A stretch of 64,000 nt of DNA from SHVO01 sp964576515. Lineage in GTDB: Bacteria > Pseudomonadota > Alphaproteobacteria > Rhodospirillales > Rhodospirillaceae. Positions 8,284-17,617 of the stretch are shown here, piece by piece. Both the position numbers and the translations under genes were made by a program. The stretch spans positions 7,135-71,134 of the forward strand of contig CAZNUW010000015.1 of NCBI GenBank assembly GCA_964576515.1, in the 5' to 3' direction. Every line of letters starts with the position of its first letter. The stretch's first letter is position 1. The notes under the pieces were generated by a model. That model had not been told where the DNA came from and ran no database searches. It was given only the letters and a program-made list of their open reading frames with translations.

Positions 8284-9066
8284 CTATCTGTAATTCGCGA
8301 TGCGGGCGGCGGGTTTGAACCCGATCCGCTCGTAGGCGGCGCGGCTGACTTCCAGCGTGCGCAAGCTGGCCAGGCGCAGTCCCGCCTTCTTGGCGTCTTT
8401 CAGCGCGGAGAGCATAAGGCCCGCAGTATAGCCCTTGCCGCGCGCGCTCGCGACGGACGCCATTGTATAGAGATTGAGGATTCCGTGCGCGCTGAACGCC
8501 TCCAGCACCGCGACCGGGTCCGACCCCACGTATCCGATATAAAGACGCAAGGGCGACGCGGGCGCGATGATCGCATCCTTGGTGTCGGTGTAGAGGGTCT
8601 TGATCGTTTCGTCGCCAGGCGTGGGGGCGGCCATCACCTCGGCAAACTGCTCGACCTGCGCCGCGGTCGCGACACGCTTCACATCAAGGCCCGCCGGGAC
8701 GGCTCCTGGGATGTTCACCGTATCGAGGGACATGGCCATCACCCATTCTTCCTCGGGGCACGACAGACCGAGGCTTTTGAGGGTCGGTTCCATGGCGCCG
8801 TGGCCGGAAAGAGGGCCAAGAACCCAGGTGAAGGGAAGCTTCTTGGTCTTGAAGTGTTTGATCGCGGCTTCGATGCGCTCGGCGCCAAAACGGGGGTGAA
8901 GCGACGATTTGCCGATGGTGTTGAACTCGACATTGGCCAAGCCGGAGTCGACGAGCAGCAGATCCGACGTGTCTTCCACCACCGCGTCTTTTCGGGCCCG
9001 CGGCAAGAAGGCTGCCCGGTCCCAAAGGTTAGCTTCAAATGCTTTTAAAATAGCACCGCGATCCAT
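8284..9066 (-). CDS. GNAT-family N-acetyltransferase
   Basis: 260 residues with a GNAT domain in the C-terminal half. The acetyl-CoA binding motif A is ASARGKGYTAGLML (R-G-x-G-Y), followed by SLRTLEVSRAAYERIGFKPA, the usual C-terminal GNAT signature. The N-terminal half resembles the degenerate first domain of two-domain GNATs. The substrate cannot be predicted. It is convergent to the peroxidase gene with a 14-bp gap and apparently monocistronic. Confidence 0.85.
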   Translation of the reverse strand: MDRGAILKAFEANLWDRAAFLPRARKDAVVEDTSDLLLVDSGLANVEFNTIGKSSLHPRFGAERIEAAIKHFKTKKLPFTWVLGPLSGHGAMEPTLKSLGLSCPEEEWVMAMSLDTVNIPGAVPAGLDVKRVATAAQVEQFAEVMAAPTPGDETIKTLYTDTKDAIIAPASPLRLYIGYVGSDPVAVLEAFSAHGILNLYTMASVASARGKGYTAGLMLSALKDAKKAGLRLASLRTLEVSRAAYERIGFKPAARIANYR

Positions 9067-9131
9067 GACGTACTTCTACCGTTGCGCATCCGGGGCCGCG
9101 CCGCGTCGGACGGCGCTGTTCCCTTTATACC

Positions 9132-9773
9132 CTAAGTTGTTCCATTAATTGCATTTATGGCGTTTTTCAACGCCTTATGGAACATGGCTTCTGTGAGGAC
9201 CCCTGTGTTCACATTGTATCGCGAACAATGATAGGAGTCTGTCATTGATAGTTTGTTCTCAAAACGATGTACCACGCCGTGACCGAAGGGATAAATCACC
9301 TTCCGGAGACCGAGCGTCGATAGGACCGCGTCGTGGGCGATGCGCCCCAAGGCGAGGATCGAGCGTAAGCGCGGCATAGCGCCGATTTCGCCCACGAGAA
9401 AAGGGCGGCAGGTCTTTTGCTCGAGCGGCGTCGGTTTGTTTTCAGGGGGGACACAGCGCACGGCATTCGTGATTCGTGTCGCGACGAGTTCGAGACCATC
9501 GTCGATCGAGACCCCGTACGCGCCCTTGGCGCGGCCGAACTTGAGGAGGCTTGGGTAGAGGAGTTCGCCGGCGTAGTCGCCGGTAAACGGCCGGCCCGTG
9601 CGGTTCGCGCCGCGAAGGCCGGGGGCGAGGCCCACCACCAGGAGCTCCGCCTCCATCGGGCCGAAGGCCGGGACCGGAGCGTTGTGCCAGTCCGGGAAGG
9701 CGGCCCGATTGGCGTCCCGGAAGTCGACCAGGCGCGGGCAGAGCGAGCAATTTTGCGAGGGAGCGGATACCAT
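9132..9773 (-). CDS. uracil-DNA glycosylase, family 5 (UDGb-like)
   Basis: 213-residue base-excision repair glycosylase. Four cysteines that can bind a 4Fe-4S cluster are at 9, 12, 107 and 122. The N-terminal active-site motif is GLAPGLRGANRTGRPFTGD (48-66) and the C-terminal motif is DSYHCSRYNVNTGVLT. GLAPG without a following polar water-activating residue is typical of UDGb rather than family 4. It would remove uracil and other deaminated bases. ATG 9773 abuts an AT-rich island that likely contains its promoter. Confidence 0.9.
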   Translation of the reverse strand: MVSAPSQNCSLCPRLVDFRDANRAAFPDWHNAPVPAFGPMEAELLVVGLAPGLRGANRTGRPFTGDYAGELLYPSLLKFGRAKGAYGVSIDDGLELVATRITNAVRCVPPENKPTPLEQKTCRPFLVGEIGAMPRLRSILALGRIAHDAVLSTLGLRKVIYPFGHGVVHRFENKLSMTDSYHCSRYNVNTGVLTEAMFHKALKNAINAINGTT

Positions 9774-9974
9774 GATGAGCGAGGTATAATAATCTTTAAC
9801 ACATGATTGAATAGATTTATTATATTATAAAATCAACATGTTATAGATATTATATAATGTAATAAATCAATGAAGAAGCCGACGTTTTTGCACCGTATAT
9901 TTGCACAAGCCTATTCACCTCCCGGACTGAGGGCAAGCGATGCTCCGGTCCATATGACTTAAGGTTTCACCGGC
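9774..9974. other. AT-rich intergenic island with long hairpin
   Basis: From about 9780 to 9880 the sequence is mostly A/T, in sharp contrast to the GC-rich genes around it. A 16-bp inverted repeat (9814-9829 with 9853-9868) has one mismatch that would be a U-G wobble in RNA, and its loop contains the palindrome AACATGTT (9835-9842). TATAAT occurs at 9785-9790 and TATTAT-like boxes face the UDG gene. No ORF is visible. It may be a divergent promoter region, an AT-binding protein site or an RNA gene; the sequence alone does not decide. Confidence 0.6.
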
Positions 9975-10466
9975 ATGATCTTGATCGGCATCGGGGCAAA
10001 CCTGCCGAGTGATGCGGGCTCCCCCCGTGAGACCTGCGAGGCGGCGCTGGTTCATCTCGGGCGCCTGGGCGCCGCCGTGACGGCGCGGTCACCCTGGTAT
10101 GAGAGCGCGCCCGTGCCGCCGTCCGACCAGCCCTGGTACGTCAACGGGGTCGCGTCTGTCCAAACGACCCTTTCCCCAGCCGGTTTGCTGGCGGCGCTTC
10201 ATCTGACGGAGGCGGCCTTTGGACGCGTCCGGACGAGCGTTAATGCCGCCCGGAGCCTCGATTTGGACCTTTTGGCGTACAACGACGAGGTGAGGGAAGT
10301 GGGGGCGCCGCGGCTTCCACATCCGCGGTTGCAGGATCGGGCTTTCGTCCTCTACCCCTTGCGGGACCTGGCCCCGGGCTGGATTCATCCAATCCTTGGG
10401 GAAACCGCGGCTGATCTTGCCGCGAGATTACCCCCGCAGGGCATTCGGCTGCTGCAGGGCGGGTAG
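9975..10466 (+). CDS. folK: 2-amino-4-hydroxy-6-hydroxymethyldihydropteridine pyrophosphokinase
   Basis: 163-residue HPPK, which transfers pyrophosphate from ATP to 6-hydroxymethyl-dihydropterin in folate synthesis. Family marks: IGIGANLPSD at the N-terminus, SPWYESAPV, QPWYVNGV, the metal-binding RSLDLDLLAY (normally D-x-D-L-L) and LPHPRLQDRAFVLYPLRDL. Length is normal. Start ATG 9975 has AAGG about 11 bases upstream. No other folate genes are adjacent. Confidence 0.95.
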   Translation: MILIGIGANLPSDAGSPRETCEAALVHLGRLGAAVTARSPWYESAPVPPSDQPWYVNGVASVQTTLSPAGLLAALHLTEAAFGRVRTSVNAARSLDLDLLAYNDEVREVGAPRLPHPRLQDRAFVLYPLRDLAPGWIHPILGETAADLAARLPPQGIRLLQGG

Positions 10467-10611
10467 ACCCCTTGAGCCGCCGGTCCATTCCGCGTACATA
10501 GACGCCTCTTTACGGCGGTGTGCTCGCGTCCCTATATCGGGGGACGGAGGGGTTGGCGTTGACCCGATCCCCATTTGCGCGCACCTTAAACAATCTTAAG
10601 CGAGGACGAAT

Positions 10612-11058
10612 ATGGCCCGCGTTACGGTCGAAGACTGCGTTGAGAAAGTGCCCAATCGTTTCGAGCTGGTGATGGTCGCCGCGCAGCGTTCGCGCGAGAT
10701 CTCCTCCGGCGCCGAACCGCGCTTGGAGCGTGACAACGACAAGAACCCGGTCGTGGCCTTGCGCGAAATCGCCGACGAGAAAGTCAGCCCGGAAGAATTG
10801 CACAACGCGCTGGTCCAGAGCCTGCAGCGTCACGTCGAAGTCGACGAGCCGGAAGAAGACGGTTTCGATGCCATGGCGTCGAACCCGGAGTTCGCCGGGC
10901 TCGCGGGTCAGATGAGCGAGCAGATGGCCGCCGCGGCCGGCATGGGTGTCGAGGGCGAAGACGAGGAAGAGGAAGAATCTTCGCCGAAACAGACCGGCGC
11001 GCACCCGAAGGTATCCTTCGAGGATGTCGACGCCGATATGGACGACAGCAAGGGGTGA
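10612..11058 (+). CDS. rpoZ: RNA polymerase omega subunit
   Basis: 148 residues, an accessory RNA polymerase subunit that helps beta' folding and ppGpp response. The N-terminal 70 residues match omega (MARVTVEDCVEKVPNRFELV, AAQRSREI, NPVVALREIADEKV). The C-terminal half is a long acidic, low-complexity extension with a run of Glu/Asp near residues 117-126; E. coli omega has 91 residues. AGCGAGG precedes the ATG. It is followed 121 bases later by rel, a conserved neighbour pair linking the ppGpp target and its synthase. Confidence 0.95.
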   Translation: MARVTVEDCVEKVPNRFELVMVAAQRSREISSGAEPRLERDNDKNPVVALREIADEKVSPEELHNALVQSLQRHVEVDEPEEDGFDAMASNPEFAGLAGQMSEQMAAAAGMGVEGEDEEEEESSPKQTGAHPKVSFEDVDADMDDSKG

Positions 11059-11179
11059 TGGGTAGACGCGCGCACGCACAGATTTCGGTCCTCGCGAGCG
11101 CTGCGTCCAATCCGCTGCCGCGCCGAACTCTTCGTTCGGCCTTAATCCGCGGTCACATTTCCCGTGACGGTGCGTCGCC

Positions 11180-13339
11180 ATGATGCGCCAATTTGAACTC
11201 GTCGAACGGGTAAAGTCCTACGATCCGGAAGCGGACGAGGACATGCTGAACCGCGCCTACGTGTACGCCATGAAGATGCATGGTACGCAAAAGCGCGCGT
11301 CGGGCGATCCTTACTTCTCCCATCCCATCGAAGTCGCGGGCATCCTGACCGGCTACAAGCTCGATACGGCGTCGATCGTCACCGCGCTTCTACATGACAT
11401 TGTCGAGGATACGCATGCGTCCCTGGACGACGTGCGAGGTCTGTTCGGCGACGAGGTCGCGCGCCTGGTCGATGGCGTCACCAAGCTCGCGCGCCTCCAG
11501 ATCCAAAACATGGAGACCAAGCAGGCGGAGAATTTCCGCAAGTTTGTGCTCGCTATGTCCGAAGACATCCGCGTGCTTTTGGTGAAGCTCGCCGACCGTC
11601 TGCATAACATGCGCACCTTGCGCTTCATCTCGGATCCGGCGAAACGCAAATCCATCGCCATGGAGACGATGGAAATCTATGCGCCGCTCGCCGAGCGCAT
11701 CGGGATGCAGGAAATCAAGACGGAACTGGAAGACCTGGCGTTCGCAGAGATGCACCCCGAGGCGCGCGCCTCGATCATGACGCGGCTGAAGTTCCTGGAA
11801 CTCCACGGCGGCGATCTCGTCGTGAAGATCATGGATGAACTCGATCACGTGATGCAGGAAGCGGGCGTCGAGGGATATATCTCCGGCCGCGAAAAAACGC
11901 CTTACTCCATCTGGCGCAAGATGCAGATCAAGGACGTGAGTTTCGAGCAGCTCTCGGACATCATGGCCTTCCGCGTCATGGTCGAGAATGTTCCGGACTG
12001 CTACCGCGTCCTCGGTATCATCCATACGCACTATCCGACCGTACCCGGCCGCTTCAAGGATTACATTTCGACGCCGAAGCGCAACGGCTACCGGTCGATC
12101 CATACGTCGGTGATCGGTCCCCAGAAACACCGCATCGAAATCCAAGTCCGTACGCACAAGATGCACGAGGTCGCCGAACTCGGCGTCGCGAGCCATTGGC
12201 GGTACAAAAGCCAAGACCTGTTTGGGGCGACGGCCAAGCCTGTCGAGGGGCGTCAGTACTCGTGGCTGCGCGAACTCCTCGACATCTTGGAGCACGCGCA
12301 GTCGCCGCAGGAGTTCTTGGAGCACACCAAGCTTGAGATGTTCCACGATCAGGTTTTTTGCTTCACGCCGAAGGGCGATCTGATCGCGCTGCCGCGCGGC
12401 GCCAGCCCGGTGGATTTCGCCTACGCCGTGCATACGGAAGTGGGGAACACCTGCGTCGGCGCGAAGGTGAACGGCCGCATCGTCCCGCTGCGGACGCGGT
12501 TGCAGAACGGCGATCAGGTCGAAGTCGTCATGTCGACCGCGCAGAAGCCGTCGCCGGAGTGGGAAGGGTTCGTTGTGACCGGTAAGGCGCGCGCGCATAT
12601 CCGCCGCCGTATCCGTTCGGAGGCTCGCGCCGAGTACATCAAGTTGGGCCGTCACATCCTCGAGCAGGCCTTCAACAAGGAAGGTCTTAGCCTCACCGAC
12701 AAGGGTCTGAACGGGATTCTCGAGAAGTTCACGGCGGAGAACATCGACGATCTTCATGCCAAGGTGGGCGAGGGGCGCGTCATGGGCCGCGAGGTGCTCG
12801 TCGCCGTCTATCCGGGCGCGCGCTTGGGCGCCGACGACAATGTCGTGAACCTCTCACAGGCGCGCCTTAAGCATGCCCACGACGCCGGCGACGCGATCGC
12901 GATCAAGGGCCTTACGCCGGGCATGTCGGTCCATCTGGGCGAGTGCTGCCATCCGCTTCCGGGCGATCGGATCGTCGGTATCGCGGGCGGCGGGCATGGC
13001 ATCGACATCCATGCCATCGATTGCGAACGGCTTGAGAAATACGCCGATCAGCCCGAACTCTGGATCGATCTCGCATGGGACCCGGATCGGGATAAGGATA
13101 TACATATCGGCAGGATCAATCTTGTGGTGGCGAACGAGGCGGGAAGTCTCGGGGCGCTTTCCACGGTGATCGCGCGCAATTTCGGGAACATCTCGAACCT
13201 CAAGATCGCCAAACGGTCGAAGGATTTCTTCGAGATGACGCTGGACATCGAGGTGAGGAGCGTGAAGCACTTGACCAACATCATCGCGGCGCTTCGCGCG
13301 ACACCCGCCATAAATTCCGTCGAACGCGCCCGCGGCTGA
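11180..13339 (+). CDS. rel: bifunctional (p)ppGpp synthetase/hydrolase (Rsh)
   Basis: 719-residue Rel/SpoT homologue, probably the only one in the genome. Order: HD hydrolase domain with intact HDIVEDT (72-78), synthetase domain with RFKD at 291-294 (the RXKD form found in bifunctional enzymes, not the EXDD of RelA), TGS domain beginning CFTPKGDLIALPRG, a zinc-finger/helical region with GECCHPLPGDRIVG, and a C-terminal ACT domain. Both activities should be functional. Two adjacent ATG codons (11180, 11183) are possible starts. Upstream is rpoZ; downstream is a DUF2062 gene 22 bases away. Confidence 0.96.
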   Translation: MMRQFELVERVKSYDPEADEDMLNRAYVYAMKMHGTQKRASGDPYFSHPIEVAGILTGYKLDTASIVTALLHDIVEDTHASLDDVRGLFGDEVARLVDGVTKLARLQIQNMETKQAENFRKFVLAMSEDIRVLLVKLADRLHNMRTLRFISDPAKRKSIAMETMEIYAPLAERIGMQEIKTELEDLAFAEMHPEARASIMTRLKFLELHGGDLVVKIMDELDHVMQEAGVEGYISGREKTPYSIWRKMQIKDVSFEQLSDIMAFRVMVENVPDCYRVLGIIHTHYPTVPGRFKDYISTPKRNGYRSIHTSVIGPQKHRIEIQVRTHKMHEVAELGVASHWRYKSQDLFGATAKPVEGRQYSWLRELLDILEHAQSPQEFLEHTKLEMFHDQVFCFTPKGDLIALPRGASPVDFAYAVHTEVGNTCVGAKVNGRIVPLRTRLQNGDQVEVVMSTAQKPSPEWEGFVVTGKARAHIRRRIRSEARAEYIKLGRHILEQAFNKEGLSLTDKGLNGILEKFTAENIDDLHAKVGEGRVMGREVLVAVYPGARLGADDNVVNLSQARLKHAHDAGDAIAIKGLTPGMSVHLGECCHPLPGDRIVGIAGGGHGIDIHAIDCERLEKYADQPELWIDLAWDPDRDKDIHIGRINLVVANEAGSLGALSTVIARNFGNISNLKIAKRSKDFFEMTLDIEVRSVKHLTNIIAALRATPAINSVERARG

Positions 13340-13361
13340 TTTTTCGGCGGACGCGCCCCCC

Positions 13362-13949
13362 ATGTTCCTTCGCCGGCAAAAGTTGAGTATGCGCGCCAAG
13401 GTCGGCGGGCTGTTCTGGCCGCGCATCGGCTGGAAGCGGGCGCTGCTGTATTACTGGTACCGGCTGCATCGCATGGAGGGGACGTCGCGCAGCATCGCCT
13501 CCGGACTCGCGTTCGGCGTTGCCGCCGCCATGACCCCGTTTTACGGACTGCATACCGTTTTCGCCATCGGTGTGGCCTGGATTTTCGGCGCGAATATGTT
13601 CGCCGCCGCGCTGGGCACTTTCGCGAACAATCCCTGGACCGCGCCGCCTTTGTGGTTCGGGACCTACTACCTCGGAACCTGGATGCTGGGGGGCGACGTC
13701 TCGTCGGAACCGGACTTCATCGTGATGTTCAAGCACCTGACGGAAGCGGTGTTCACCCGGGACATGGAACTGTTTGCCGAAAACATATGGCCGGTCCTCC
13801 AGCCCATGATCGTCGGGAGCGTTCCTTTCGCGGTGCTCGTCGGGTTCGCGACGTACCTGATCCTCGAACCGGCGATCCGCGCCATGCATCTTGAGCGCGC
13901 GCTTCGTTTCAATAAGCATCCCCACCATCCAAAGGACCAACATTCGTGA
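13362..13949 (+). CDS. DUF2062 domain membrane protein
   Basis: 195-residue integral membrane protein of family DUF2062, unknown function. The hallmark is SIASGLAFGVAAAMTPFYGLHTVFAI (about 45-70), followed by NMFAAALGTFANNPWTAPPLW and a second hydrophobic pair near residues 145-165. Located between rel and pdxJ; its stop overlaps the pdxJ GTG start, so it is co-translated with the B6 gene. No enzymatic motif is visible. Confidence 0.88.
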   Translation: MFLRRQKLSMRAKVGGLFWPRIGWKRALLYYWYRLHRMEGTSRSIASGLAFGVAAAMTPFYGLHTVFAIGVAWIFGANMFAAALGTFANNPWTAPPLWFGTYYLGTWMLGGDVSSEPDFIVMFKHLTEAVFTRDMELFAENIWPVLQPMIVGSVPFAVLVGFATYLILEPAIRAMHLERALRFNKHPHHPKDQHS

Positions 13950-14692
13950 CCTCGGGTACCAATCGCTTGCGGCTTGGCGTGAACGTCGATCATGTGGCGA
14001 CCGTGCGGAACGCCCGCGGCGGCTTGCACCCAGATCCGGTGCGCGCGGCGCTGCTGGCCGCCGAGGCGGGGGCCGACGGCATCACCGCGCACCTGCGCGA
14101 GGATCGCCGTCACATTTCGGATTCCGATATCGCGGCGCTAATGCGCGACCTGAAGGTGCCGTTGAACCTTGAGATGGCGGCCACCCGCGAAATGCTCACG
14201 ATTGCCCTGCGGCATAAACCTCATGCCGTATGCCTCGTGCCGGAGAAGCGCGAGGAACGCACCACGGAGGGCGGCTTGGACGCGGTCGGCGGGCACAACC
14301 ACCTCGCGCCTTTTGTGCGCGAACTGTCGGGCGCGGGCATCCGCGTTTCGCTTTTCATCGAAGCCGATCCGCGCCAACTCGATGCCGCCCGGGCGATGGG
14401 CGCGCCGGTCGTGGAACTGCACACAGGGTCTTACTGCGACGCCGCGCCGGGACCGGCGAGGGATGCGCTTTTGAAGCGCATCCAGGACGCCGCGGCGCAC
14501 GCCGGGCGCATCGGTCTTGAGTGTCATGCGGGGCATGGGCTCAGCTACGATACGGTCCGCCCGATCGCGGCCATCCCAAATCTGGCGGAGCTCAACATCG
14601 GGCACTTTCTCGTGGGCGAGGCGATTTTCACAGGTTTCGCGGATTCCATCCGTAGGATGCGCGCCGCCATGGACGAGGCGCGGACCCCGTGA
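13946..14692 (+). CDS. pdxJ: pyridoxine 5'-phosphate synthase
   Basis: 248-residue TIM-barrel enzyme that condenses 1-deoxyxylulose 5-phosphate with 3-amino-2-oxopropyl phosphate to make PNP (DXP-dependent vitamin B6 route). Family motifs: LGVNVDHVATVRNARGG at the N-terminus, GADGITAHLREDRRHI, CLVPEKREERTTEGGLD, ECHAGHGLSYD and ELNIGHFLVGEAIF. Starts at GTG 13946 inside the DUF2062 stop and ends overlapping the acpS GTG start. The pdxJ-acpS pair is a common proteobacterial arrangement. Confidence 0.96.
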   Translation: MTSGTNRLRLGVNVDHVATVRNARGGLHPDPVRAALLAAEAGADGITAHLREDRRHISDSDIAALMRDLKVPLNLEMAATREMLTIALRHKPHAVCLVPEKREERTTEGGLDAVGGHNHLAPFVRELSGAGIRVSLFIEADPRQLDAARAMGAPVVELHTGSYCDAAPGPARDALLKRIQDAAAHAGRIGLECHAGHGLSYDTVRPIAAIPNLAELNIGHFLVGEAIFTGFADSIRRMRAAMDEARTP

Positions 14693-15105
14693 TCCTCGGT
14701 ATCGGCAACGATCTCATCGATATCCGCCGAATCGAAAAGACCCTCGCGCGGTTCGGGGACCGGTTCGTGAACCGGATCTACACGGACGTGGAGAAGCGCA
14801 AGGCCGAGCGGCGCAAAGGGACCGGAACCGGGTATGCCGCGACCCTTGCCAAGCGATACGCGGCGAAGGAGGCGGCCTCGAAAGCGCTGGGGACGGGCTT
14901 CCGGGCCGGGGTCTATTGGCGCGATCTCGGTGTTGTGAACGAACCCTCCGGAAAGCCCACGATTGTCATGACCGGGGGCGCCGCCCGGCGCCTTGCGTCA
15001 TTGGTTCCGCCCGGGATGCGCCCGCAAATTGCATTGACCATCACCGACGAGTACCCCATCGCCGAGGCCATGGTGATCATTTCCGCCGTGCCGGACGTTA
15101 AGTAA
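14689..15105 (+). CDS. acpS: holo-[acyl-carrier-protein] synthase
   Basis: 138-residue 4'-phosphopantetheinyl transferase that activates acyl carrier protein. The magnesium-binding GIGNDLIDIRRIEKTL at the N-terminus and the AKRYAAKEAASKALGTG motif near residue 60 define the family; SGKPTIVMTGGAARRL follows. GTG start at 14689 overlaps the pdxJ stop (GTGA). Normal length. A 120-bp gap follows before lepB. Confidence 0.95.
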   Translation: MILGIGNDLIDIRRIEKTLARFGDRFVNRIYTDVEKRKAERRKGTGTGYAATLAKRYAAKEAASKALGTGFRAGVYWRDLGVVNEPSGKPTIVMTGGAARRLASLVPPGMRPQIALTITDEYPIAEAMVIISAVPDVK

Positions 15106-15225
15106 TGGGGCGCCGGCCAAAGCCTGTCACGCCGGGCTCATTCCCTTGACTTTACGGGGCGGCGCTGGCTTCATCCCGCCCTTCCGCGCTCGGGTCGCAA
15201 GTCCCGGGCCGGCCACCTTAATTCC

Positions 15226-15984
15226 ATGGCAATATCCGGTATCACGAGCATGAGCGCGAAAAAGCAGGAAGGTCTTGGCGAGACCTTGCTCACGGTTGTG
15301 TACGCCGTCCTTATCGCGGTCGTGATTCGCACGTTCGCCTTTGAGCCGTTCAATATCCCGTCGGGCTCGATGATCCCGACCTTGCTGGTGGGCGACTATC
15401 TGTTCGTCTCGAAATACTCGTACGGCTATAGCCGTCATTCCTTCCCTTTGAGCGCGGCGCCCTTTGACGGCCGCTTTTTCGCCTCGGCGCCGGAGCGTGG
15501 CGACGTGGTGGTGTTCAAGTTCCCGCCCGACGATAAGACCGATTACATCAAACGCGTGATCGGCCTGCCGGGCGATACGGTGCGCATGCAGGATGGGCGC
15601 CTCTTCATCAATGGATCGTTGGTCGAGCGTCAGCGGGTCGACGAGTACACCTATCGCGACACCTACGGCAGCGTGCTCCGCCTGACGCGCTACACCGAGA
15701 CGCTTCCCGGCGGAAAACAACACCCGATCCTCGAAGACGGCGACCACGCCCGTTACGACAACACCCAGGAGTTCAAAGTGCCCGAGGGGCACTACTTCAT
15801 GATGGGCGACAACCGGGATATCTCGCTCGACAGCCGCGCCGACGTGGGCTTCGTGCCCGCGCAAAACCTCGTGGGCCGCGCCGAGTTCATCTTCTTCTCC
15901 ACCGACGGCAGCGCGCGCATCTGGGAAGTATGGCGTTGGCCGTTCGCGATGCGGTTCTCGCGTTTCTTTGACGGCATCCACTAA
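15226..15984 (+). CDS. lepB: signal peptidase I
   Basis: 252-residue membrane-bound leader peptidase. One N-terminal membrane helix (about 21-36) is followed by the catalytic Ser48 in FNIPSGSMIPTLL and general-base Lys109 in DYIKRVIGLPGD; box E is MMGDNRDISLDSR, where the canonical SxDSR region is kept. It removes Sec and Tat signal peptides at the periplasmic face. ATG 15226 is used; ATG 15250 is an alternative. It precedes rnc and era, the usual lepB-rnc-era operon. Confidence 0.96.
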   Translation: MAISGITSMSAKKQEGLGETLLTVVYAVLIAVVIRTFAFEPFNIPSGSMIPTLLVGDYLFVSKYSYGYSRHSFPLSAAPFDGRFFASAPERGDVVVFKFPPDDKTDYIKRVIGLPGDTVRMQDGRLFINGSLVERQRVDEYTYRDTYGSVLRLTRYTETLPGGKQHPILEDGDHARYDNTQEFKVPEGHYFMMGDNRDISLDSRADVGFVPAQNLVGRAEFIFFSTDGSARIWEVWRWPFAMRFSRFFDGIH

Positions 15985-16000
15985 AGACGCGGGGCGGCTC

Positions 16001-16693
16001 ATGACCACCCGCCGCCATCCGCTGGAAGACATCCTCGGCCATCAGTTCAAGGATCAGGATCTGCTCGCGCTCGCGCTGACGCATCGCGGCGCGCTGGGCA
16101 GCGGCCGCTCCAAGGTCAACCTGGTCGCCAACGAACGCCTCGAATTCCTGGGCGACCGCGTTCTCGGCCTGGTGATCGCCCAAGCGCTGTTGGAGCGGTT
16201 CCCCGAGGAGAACGAGGGCGCGCTCGCGGCGCGGCTTGCCGCGCTCGTCAGCGCGGCGGAACTTTCGCGTGTCGCCGAGGAAATGGGGCTCGCCGGTCAT
16301 CTCAAAATCGCGCGTACCCAGAACCTCGATCCCGCGGCAACCGCGGTGCTCGCGGACGCCTGTGAAGCGGTCATCGGCGCGCTTTATCTGGACGGCGGAT
16401 TGGAGAAGGCCGGCCAGTTCATCCGCCGCCGGTGGGTCGGCGCGATGGAGGCCGACGTTGCGCCGCCGAAGGATCCGAAAATGGCGCTGCAGGAATGGGC
16501 GCAGGGCCGAGGGTTGCCTCTACCGGTTTATCGCGACGTGGAGGCCGAAGGACCGGCGCATGCGCCGTCCTTCACCATGAGCGTCAGCGTCGAAGGATTT
16601 CCCGAAATGCTGGGCAAGGGGCGTACGAAGCGTCTCGCGACCCAGACCGCCGCGGCGTCGCTGCTGGCGCAACTTGTTGAGAAGAGCACATGA
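16001..16693 (+). CDS. rnc: ribonuclease III
   Basis: 230-residue double-strand-specific endoribonuclease for rRNA processing and RNA turnover. Endonuclease domain signature NERLEFLGDRVLG (44-56; Arg replaces the usual Ala or Ser after GD), second metal site DACEAVIGALYLDGG, then a C-terminal dsRNA-binding domain starting DPKMALQEWAQGRG. ATG 16001 is preferred to an upstream in-frame TTG at 15968 inside lepB. The stop overlaps the era ATG (ATGA). Confidence 0.95.
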   Translation: MTTRRHPLEDILGHQFKDQDLLALALTHRGALGSGRSKVNLVANERLEFLGDRVLGLVIAQALLERFPEENEGALAARLAALVSAAELSRVAEEMGLAGHLKIARTQNLDPAATAVLADACEAVIGALYLDGGLEKAGQFIRRRWVGAMEADVAPPKDPKMALQEWAQGRGLPLPVYRDVEAEGPAHAPSFTMSVSVEGFPEMLGKGRTKRLATQTAAASLLAQLVEKST

Positions 16694-17607
16694 CCGATCC
16701 CGCCGACCGTCGCTGCGGTTTTGTCGCCGTCGTGGGCGCGCCCAATGCGGGCAAGTCCACCCTGGTGAACGCGCTTGTGGGCGCCAAGGTGAGCATCGTC
16801 TCGCCGCGCGTGCAGACAACCCGCACGCTGGTGCGCGGGATCGCGATGTTCGGCGATGCGCAGGTTATTTTCGTCGATACGCCCGGGATTTTTCAGCCGA
16901 AAAAGCGTTTCGAGCGCGCGATGGTGGCCGCGGCCTGGGCGGGCGCGGCCGACGCCGAGGTTGTCCTTCTGGTGGTCGATGCGGTGAAGGCCGGGAAGCC
17001 GGGCGGCGAAGAGGAAACCGACGCCATTGTCGCCGATCTCAAAGCGGCGAACCGCAAGGCCTTTCTGGCTCTCAACAAGGTGGATCAGGCCGACAAGGGC
17101 AAACTGCTCGAACTCGCGCAGCGCTTGGACGCCTCGGGCGTCTTCATCGAGATTTTCATGGTGTCGGCCCTGAAGGGCGATGGTCTCGACCGGATTCGCG
17201 AGACGCTGACGGGGCTGGTGCCGCAAGGGCCGTGGCTGTTCCCCGAGGACGAAGTGACGGACATGCCCTCGCGGTTCCTGGCCGCGGAGGTGACCCGCGA
17301 AAAGCTTTTCCTCAATCTGAAGCAGGAACTCCCTTATTCCTGCGCGGTGGAAACCGAACGGTGGGAGGAAAAGAAGGACGGAAGCATCCGCATCGAGCAG
17401 GTCGTTTATGTCACGCGCGAGAGCCATCGGCCCATTGTGCTGGGGCACGGCGGGCAGCGCATCAAGACGATCGGCGCTTCGGCGCGGTCGGAACTGGAAC
17501 GCATGTTCGACCGCCGGGTGCATCTTTTTCTGCACGTGAAGGTCAACGAACGCTGGAACGAAGACCGTTCGCTCTATGCGGCGTGGGGGCTCGACTTCAA
17601 CGCCTAA
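16690..17607 (+). CDS. era: GTPase Era
   Basis: 305-residue GTPase that binds the 3' end of 16S rRNA and helps 30S assembly. G1 is GAPNAGKS (16-23), G3 is DTPGIFQ, G4 is NKVD, and the C-terminal KH domain carries VLGHGGQRIKTIG. Translationally coupled to rnc. A small membrane ORF and recO follow; era-recO adjacency is common in proteobacteria. Confidence 0.97.
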   Translation: MTDPADRRCGFVAVVGAPNAGKSTLVNALVGAKVSIVSPRVQTTRTLVRGIAMFGDAQVIFVDTPGIFQPKKRFERAMVAAAWAGAADAEVVLLVVDAVKAGKPGGEEETDAIVADLKAANRKAFLALNKVDQADKGKLLELAQRLDASGVFIEIFMVSALKGDGLDRIRETLTGLVPQGPWLFPEDEVTDMPSRFLAAEVTREKLFLNLKQELPYSCAVETERWEEKKDGSIRIEQVVYVTRESHRPIVLGHGGQRIKTIGASARSELERMFDRRVHLFLHVKVNERWNEDRSLYAAWGLDFNA

Positions 17608-17617
17608 GTCCGCTCTG

